Translations under genes and position numbers: made by a program
Source of the DNA: Rhizophagus clarus
Taxonomy: Eukaryota > Glomeromycota > Glomeromycetes > Glomerales > Glomeraceae
Length of the DNA: 64,000 nt
Reading direction: 5' to 3'
Assembly: GCA_015698045.1 (NCBI GenBank)
Contig: BLAL01000169.1
Location: 186,001 to 250,000, forward strand
Shown here: positions 58,668-64,000 of the stretch, piece after piece
Layout of the letters: every line of letters begins with the position of its first letter
How positions within the stretch are numbered: the first letter of the stretch is position 1
The notes under the pieces: model-generated
What the model was told of the DNA's origin: nothing
The model's database searches: none
Seen by the model: the letters and a program-made list of their open reading frames with translations, nothing else

Positions 58668-59103
58668 ATAAAATTTAAAATATCGCGTTTCGCGTTAGTG
58701 CATTACGATAGTATTACGACATCAGATGATCGGATTTTAATATAGATTAATGTCAATATAAGCCAATAAAATTACTTGTATGTGACTTACTATGTAAATT
58801 AGACCAAAATTGTGAAAAATTTCGATTTAGGCAAAAAATTTTGATTTCTTTCGAAAAATTGCTTTTGAAAATTTTACGGGTCCCTGGTTCCTGGCTATCA
58901 TATTTTCATATATCGGATCCTGGTTACATAATAATCCAAAAAGGAAATTTTTTTATCGATCATCTAATTCTGGCCAGAATTATCGTAAATTTCGAAATTT
59001 ATAAAGACCGATGGGGATTGCGCCCTATGTGGTCCAGTCTTTTTGCATTTAGGACCGATCTTAACCATGATCCTTAGGACCATTGACCATCTTTATTAAA
59101 TGC

Positions 59104-60467
59104 ACATTCTCAGTCTCGAACTAAGTTATGCGTTACTTCAATAAGAATAATGTAATTAATTATATGACCATTTGAGGAATACAAGTTCATTTGAAAAATG
59201 GAACTGATCCCAACATGAGCAAGAAGGTAACGTTAATCAAGATTGATTCTATTATGAACAAATTTGGAATAGAAATAACAAACGGAAATATTTTGGACAT
59301 GCTGAATTGTAACTAATTAAGAAAACTGACTCTTATAAAATAGTAATTGGAGAATGAATTCAGAACAGAAATCAGGTTAATGAAACTTTTAAGGAAATAT
59401 AAAGACATTTCATGAGACCATCACGATTATACAAATGTTATCCGGCACAGTATTGACATTGGATCTGCAAAACCTATAAAGAAATAGGATGTTTTGGAGT
59501 GTACTAGATAGAGAATGTGCAGATTATAAAAGTCTCTTGGATAAAGGAAAACATATGCTCTAAATTTGCTTATTTTTTCACAAATCGGTCAACCATATAT
59601 GTTATTTATCAATTTCAGAAAAATTAGCCCACTATCAACTATGCGAAAAAAATACCTCATATTAGAGGCTGATGATAGTATTGGAAATATAAGTATAAAG
59701 AAAGTAAAATGAGTGTAGAGAATGTTGAGAAATTTTGTAAGAATGCCTACAATTTCTACACTTATCTTTCACATATGTCTGAAAAATGAAAGTGTGTATG
59801 TTTTTCTGAATAAATGAGAATTGAAGCCTATCAGCGAGTAGGACTGGTACAAGATTTGAATAGATAATATCAAGTTATTTGAATTGAGAATGGAAAGTAG
59901 CAATTTTTGAAGCTGTGAAAACTATGCTATTATATCAGCGTGAATCACGAATTACAATTGGAAACCACCCATATTTATTAATTTAGATAGATATTTTACA
60001 TAAAAAAACCATCATCAAATCTTGAGTAGAGCCTAAAAAACGAGCATCAAAAACGTTCAGACAGGTTGTTCAATTAAATGGGAAAAATTTCATAGCCCAT
60101 GATGGGTATACATATAAACTGTACTGTACGAATAATCATTGCTACTATTTCACGTGATTTGTCACGCGTACATTCGTTTATCGCAGATAGTATCGCAAAT
60201 AATCTTTTTTTCATCCTCTTTACCGTGTGCTACTGATTTTTTATTTTTTTTTCTTTAAAGCTTTGGAGTGACTTTCTTAGAACAGTCTAGTGCACAGTTC
60301 AAAGTAGTTTTTATTATTCTACTATTTATTTTGATTTTTACTTTCACTAACTGCTTTTTTAGAGAATTTCAACACAGTTGCTTCTTGACTGAAGGAACTG
60401 AAGTATGTTTTTTTTCTTATTATTTTATTGTTTTTTATTACTTCTTGATTTTGAAATTTATTAATCA
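59104..60467. other. Region without supported gene
   Basis: AT-rich text after the hAT element. Short coding-like scraps occur but no frame can be followed beyond ~30 codons. No TIR or RNA gene was seen. Confidence 0.4.
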
Positions 60468-61017
60468 TTTCCGCCTTTTTTGTTAAGTTGGTATGTGATT
60501 TACGCAATCGAAAAACAAATTAAGCAAATTGCAAATAATCGAACAAATTCGTTGATACAAAAATATAAGTTTAATATTCTCCATCTCCCATAATTTTGCT
60601 GTTTCAGTTTATATAGAAGGGATAAGATTATTTTCCGATAGTAATGACTAAAAGGAATATGTTATTCTGCAAGAGTATCTCGAGAACCTCTCCTTTAAAC
60701 TTGTTTTACTCAGAAATCTAGACACTGTATATTATAATAACTAAGAAATTTAACAGAATAAACTCGGCACATTGTAAATTTAAATATGAAAATTCCAAAT
60801 ACGACAATAAATTACAACCGCATGTAAAGCCAGAACTTTAAAACTTGAAAGATATGACGATAATTATAAATCTTTGAAAAAACTTTTTTTAGAATTGATG
60901 AGTGAAATTTAATAATTTATAGTTCGAACACGTCGTTTAAAAGAAAAAATTTTTTTTATGAAATTTAACGTGACACGCGTGGACAAGTAAGTCACTTTTG
61001 TGTAATAAATTTCTTTT
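60468..61017 (+). repeat. Third copy of the channel-gene 3' flank
   Basis: Starts at TTCCGCCTTTTT near 60468 and follows 29160-29592 (TTACGCAATCGAAAAACAAA, AAATTCGTTGATACAAA, TAGAATTGATGAGTGA, AGTTCGAACACGTCGTTTAA) to AATAAATTTCTTTT near 61017. No channel gene precedes it here, so the flank sequence can be copied on its own or the gene was lost. Confidence 0.7.
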
Positions 61018-62820
61018 GACATCCCTTACTGTACCCCATAACTATCGAAGAACGAAAATCCATAATCTCCAATTTACTGCTACATATTACTGCTACATAA
61101 AGCCGCTGATAATCTGGCATAACGTATGAAGACATAAAACATCTTCACGATGACGTCATAGAATTTACTATATCCTGAATACAATAGGGTAAGCGCTTTC
61201 CCTTATATTATTAAATATATTAATTTCGTTTATTTGTGTTTTTAGCTTTTGAGTAACAAACAATCACTTATTACGAAGTGGCGCAACAATTGGGCAAAAG
61301 GGAATAAGTTATCAACAGAAGACGACAAAGTCATCTTTGATTGCGTGCAGATAGTTGCGAGGAACTTGTACGTTCTTAGTTTAATAAACCTATTGTCCTA
61401 TTTCATCAATGGTATCATTTTTTTTTTCCTTGGCCTGCAGCACTTACCTGTTTATCCTCAGTGAGTTATAACGAGAATAAAAAATGTACGAAGATACTGT
61501 ACGTTTGTCCATAGAAACTGTCATCAAATACTTGAGGCAATATTTAGTAAAGCCGGATTCTTATTTGATTGGTAAATTCTTATGATCATTATAAATGTTA
61601 ACTACGGTATATTAATATATGCTAGAAAAAACAAGTAATAACAAGCTTACAGTGTATAATTATAAATGTTTTCGAATGAAAATATTTCCACGCAAGTCTA
61701 CTATTTTAACATAAGGTATCTCATCATCCCGGAATATTGTTTTTTCATTATTTAATATTTATCTATGAAGGTTAACGTTATTGCACGCAACAGTCGCAAC
61801 ATTATTGCGGCTTCACTAGATTTTCCCTTAAAAAAATCCGTTGTTATGATTAAATCACACTCGTGTATAATTATTTCATATAATTATTTGCCATCATACA
61901 TTTATTTTTATTTTTATTTTTATTTTTGTATGGTAAAGACTGTCACATGATTTACAAGAAGTAGAATGCCTGAAGGCAATACATAAGACTAATCTAATGT
62001 AAGATACTACAGATGAGTTTAATCACGTGAAACCCCGCGCGTCGAATAGTCGCCTACCAATACGTAAAACGTTAGGACAGCCTAGCGTCATTATTTGCCA
62101 TCACCAATACGATGCAGATCAATAGACTATTAACGAAACTTGTCATGTGCAAATTTCTACACTCTAATATTTGCTATCAATTTTTTTTTCTTTTGTTATT
62201 TGCATCTTTATTATCTTTATTGCAAACGCCATATTATTATTCTTTATACGGGCAGGTTCCCTCTCAGGTAAATTTTACACAAGAATCCGTAATAACGTTC
62301 ACAAAGAAAAATTTATTATAATTATTAAAAAATTTTATTTTACGCAAACGATAGTACTATACGGATGGGGAAAGGACATACAATAGTACTGATTAACCCA
62401 ACATTTTTTTTGCTGGATCATATAATATTTGTTGTTTATGGTGAAGGTAATATAGTGGGAAGGAACTCTCATTTTATGGTTTAGGGCTCGAGTGATTCCT
62501 CCCTTGAAATATCCACTATTCCATATTTTATTAGTTTAAGAACTTTTTACATTGACAATTCGTTTACAAAAATAAAGATGTGCATATTTTATTACAATTG
62601 ATTACGCATATCGCAAATATAAATTTATGTTACCACAACGTAATCTAATAATACATGCAGAAATACTAATACACTATTAAGCAGACATTTTTTTTATTTG
62701 ACAAGAATGCTGATCATCTGAAAATTTCATGTTACTCTGTTTGATCCATCAAATCTTCTTGATTTTCTTTATGGCTGAAATAAAAGTTCTCACATTAGAA
62801 TGCATTTGTTGCAACTTACT
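61018..62820. other. Mostly non-coding; one possible exon relic
   Basis: A plus-strand patch after an AG at 61244-61245 reads LLSNKQSLITKWRNNWAKGN and KLSTEDDKVIFDCVQIVARN to about 61380, protein-like but without a start, partner exon or known family. The rest of the region shows no supported feature. Confidence 0.3.
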
Positions 62821-63997
62821 CTATAAAGTTACGCACCTGATTCTTTTCACTAGCTCCTTAATGACTGGTCCAAAAACATATTCCATATTACGATCGTCCA
62901 CAATAATTACAAGGTCACCATGATTATTTAACCGAAACAAATCTGGTCTTTCTTTGCTAGCTCTATGTGGAAGCTCAACTGAAACATAAATATGTTTTCG
63001 ATTCTCTGTGGAACTTTTGATTTTCTCATGATCATGTGCACGCTGAGAGACCTTGGATACATGGTAGCCCTTAGTGTTTTTGATGTAATTCAAATCAAAA
63101 TTCACATCATCATCATCATCATCATCAGGGTTGAAATCTTGATCATGTTTTTTCTCCTTCTCTTCTTTTGCGTTGTTGTCTTCGTTGGCTGGAATTTCGC
63201 CAAGACCAACTTCAAGGCACTCTTCTTTTTTCTAAGAAAATTCCTCCTCGTGATCCTCAATTTGGGAATTTTCATGCTTTCTTCTTTCTCGTTTTTTCCA
63301 TATACTGAAACTTCATACATGACTTGAATACCTGCTCTTTAATCTTACTTCGCTCAATAGGTTCCCCAGAAACTATACAGCTTGCTGATAGTAATACCAC
63401 ATTTTGCGCATCATTTGCAAATGTGATCACCACGTCTGATCCTGAGAATCTGTCCAGTTGAATTCCATAAGAATGGTAATAAGTCATATTATCAATATAT
63501 TCGATTATAGGAACTGATCCTGAAAGATGTGAAATTGTCATGAACCTCATCGTGGAGGTTATCCATGAAGGAAGGTCAAATACTTGGCCATTTTTCCATT
63601 GTTCAAGTTCTTTCCGTACATTAAGTCCACGTTTCTGGATCATTGCCGTAATAAAGACCGCATTAAGTTCATTGCCAATTGATGAAATATTATTGAGTAA
63701 GATAATGTTGTCAACGAAGACATTTACCAAAGATTTCCTTCTTTTTAGAAAAAAAACTTCGATACTAGAAACGAGGTAAGATTCAAGTGATGTGTTGATT
63801 TTAATCTTATGAGAGGAATCATTATTATTGCTAAATGTTATGCAATCTGGTGATTGGCAAGGAATGATGCTGTGTTGAAGTAGTTTTATAGCATGCTCGA
63901 ACTTATGATCGTAAAAAACACGAAGCCTAAGAACATCCATAATTGCTGTTTCTGGATCAAATTTATTTTCTCTCGGATATATACATGCATTTTCCAA
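62821..63997 (-). CDS. Partial gene, possibly Crinkler-like, 5' end off the window
   Basis: Minus strand, open at the window edge. Model: 63997-63332, intron (GTATTC...CTTAG), 63231-62821, giving 358 aa of C-terminal sequence. Text includes LNAVFITAMIQKRGLNVRKE, LEQWKNGQVFDLPSWI, VITFANDAQNVVLLSASCIV, an acidic Lys/Glu linker with a run of seven Asp, then VELPHRASKERPDLFRLNNH and GDLVIIVDDRNMEYVFGPVI. The closing (hydrophobic strand, then DDRNM, then helix) resembles the C-terminal nuclease-like region of Crinkler (CRN) proteins, which are common in mycorrhizal fungi. I am not certain. If the intron is wrong, the gene has a frameshift and a TAG. Confidence 0.45.
63103..63126 (-). repeat. Trinucleotide (GAT)n microsatellite inside a coding exon
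   Basis: Eight ATC/GAT units; read as a run of seven Asp in the partial minus-strand gene. Length change here would keep the frame. Confidence 0.7.
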
Positions 63998-64000
63998 ATA

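Larger units (their letters stand above)
49364..59095 (-). mobile_element. hAT DNA transposon, decayed and split by an LTR element
   Basis: Left TIR starts TAAAGAGGGTCAATAGTCCTA at 49364; the right TIR is its inverse with two mismatches, ending at 59095. The 8-bp target duplication TTAAATGC is exact at 49356-49363 and 59096-59103. Removing the nested retrotransposon (49686-56882) and its short duplication leaves about 2.5 kb, a normal size. The transposase lies on the minus strand and is disabled. Near both ends, direct and inverted copies of a motif with GGTCC, TTCTGGCC and GGGTCCCTG recur (sub-terminal repeats). Confidence 0.88.

Noticed and set aside
58841..59077. Plus-strand ORF at the hAT right end
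   Set aside because: It runs through sub-terminal repeats of the transposon and has no continuation or family pattern.
1..64000. CRISPR arrays, tRNA or rRNA genes
   Set aside because: No regularly spaced direct repeats with unique spacers and no cloverleaf or rRNA-like stretch was found by eye; tRNA absence is not certain without a covariance search.

Overview
The window looks like AT-rich nuclear DNA of a filamentous fungus, most likely an arbuscular mycorrhizal fungus of the Rhizophagus type. This is inferred from very low GC, many short introns (about 65-115 bp) that can be joined in frame by eye, long homopolymers, dense transposon relics, and expanded families without clear functional names. 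No bacterial, organellar or CRISPR features were seen. All exon models below were built by reading splice sites and checking that exon sums are divisible by three.

1-20.7 kb is ordinary gene space: a WD40-like/TRP-like channel gene (minus), an FKBP prolyl isomerase made of 14 mostly tiny exons (minus), a Spa2-type polarity protein (plus), a mitochondrial 3-hydroxyacyl-CoA dehydrogenase (minus), a Ypk1/Gad8-type AGC kinase (minus), an intronless RCC1-repeat protein (plus) and a LAMTOR1/p18-like lysosomal anchor (plus). The kinase (TORC2 branch) and LAMTOR1 (TORC1 branch) are about 2.5 kb apart; this may be coincidence.

20.7-49 kb is a duplication and transposon area. Two more members of the channel family lie in tandem: 24961-28796 appears intact, and 31570-35438 carries a frameshift. 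They share duplicated 3' flanks, and fragments of the same family are scattered nearby. One flank contains a roughly 6.9 kb insertion whose empty site is visible in the other flank. It carries an OB-fold (RPA-like) gene and a Helitron Rep/helicase gene with one internal TGA, and a Helitron 3' hairpin. A pogo-like MITE, a hAT-like MITE, decayed retroelement ORFs and a small secreted Cys/Pro-rich protein follow.

49.4-59.1 kb is a nested structure. A decayed hAT transposon (21-bp TIRs, 8-bp TSD) has been split by a Ty3-type LTR retrotransposon with two identical 456-bp LTRs. That element has gag, protease-RT-RNase H in the -1 frame behind a textbook slippery site, a separate integrase ORF, and an unexplained fourth ORF.

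59.1-64 kb holds a copy of the channel-gene flank, weak relics, and the 3' part of a minus-strand gene that may be Crinkler-like and runs off the window.
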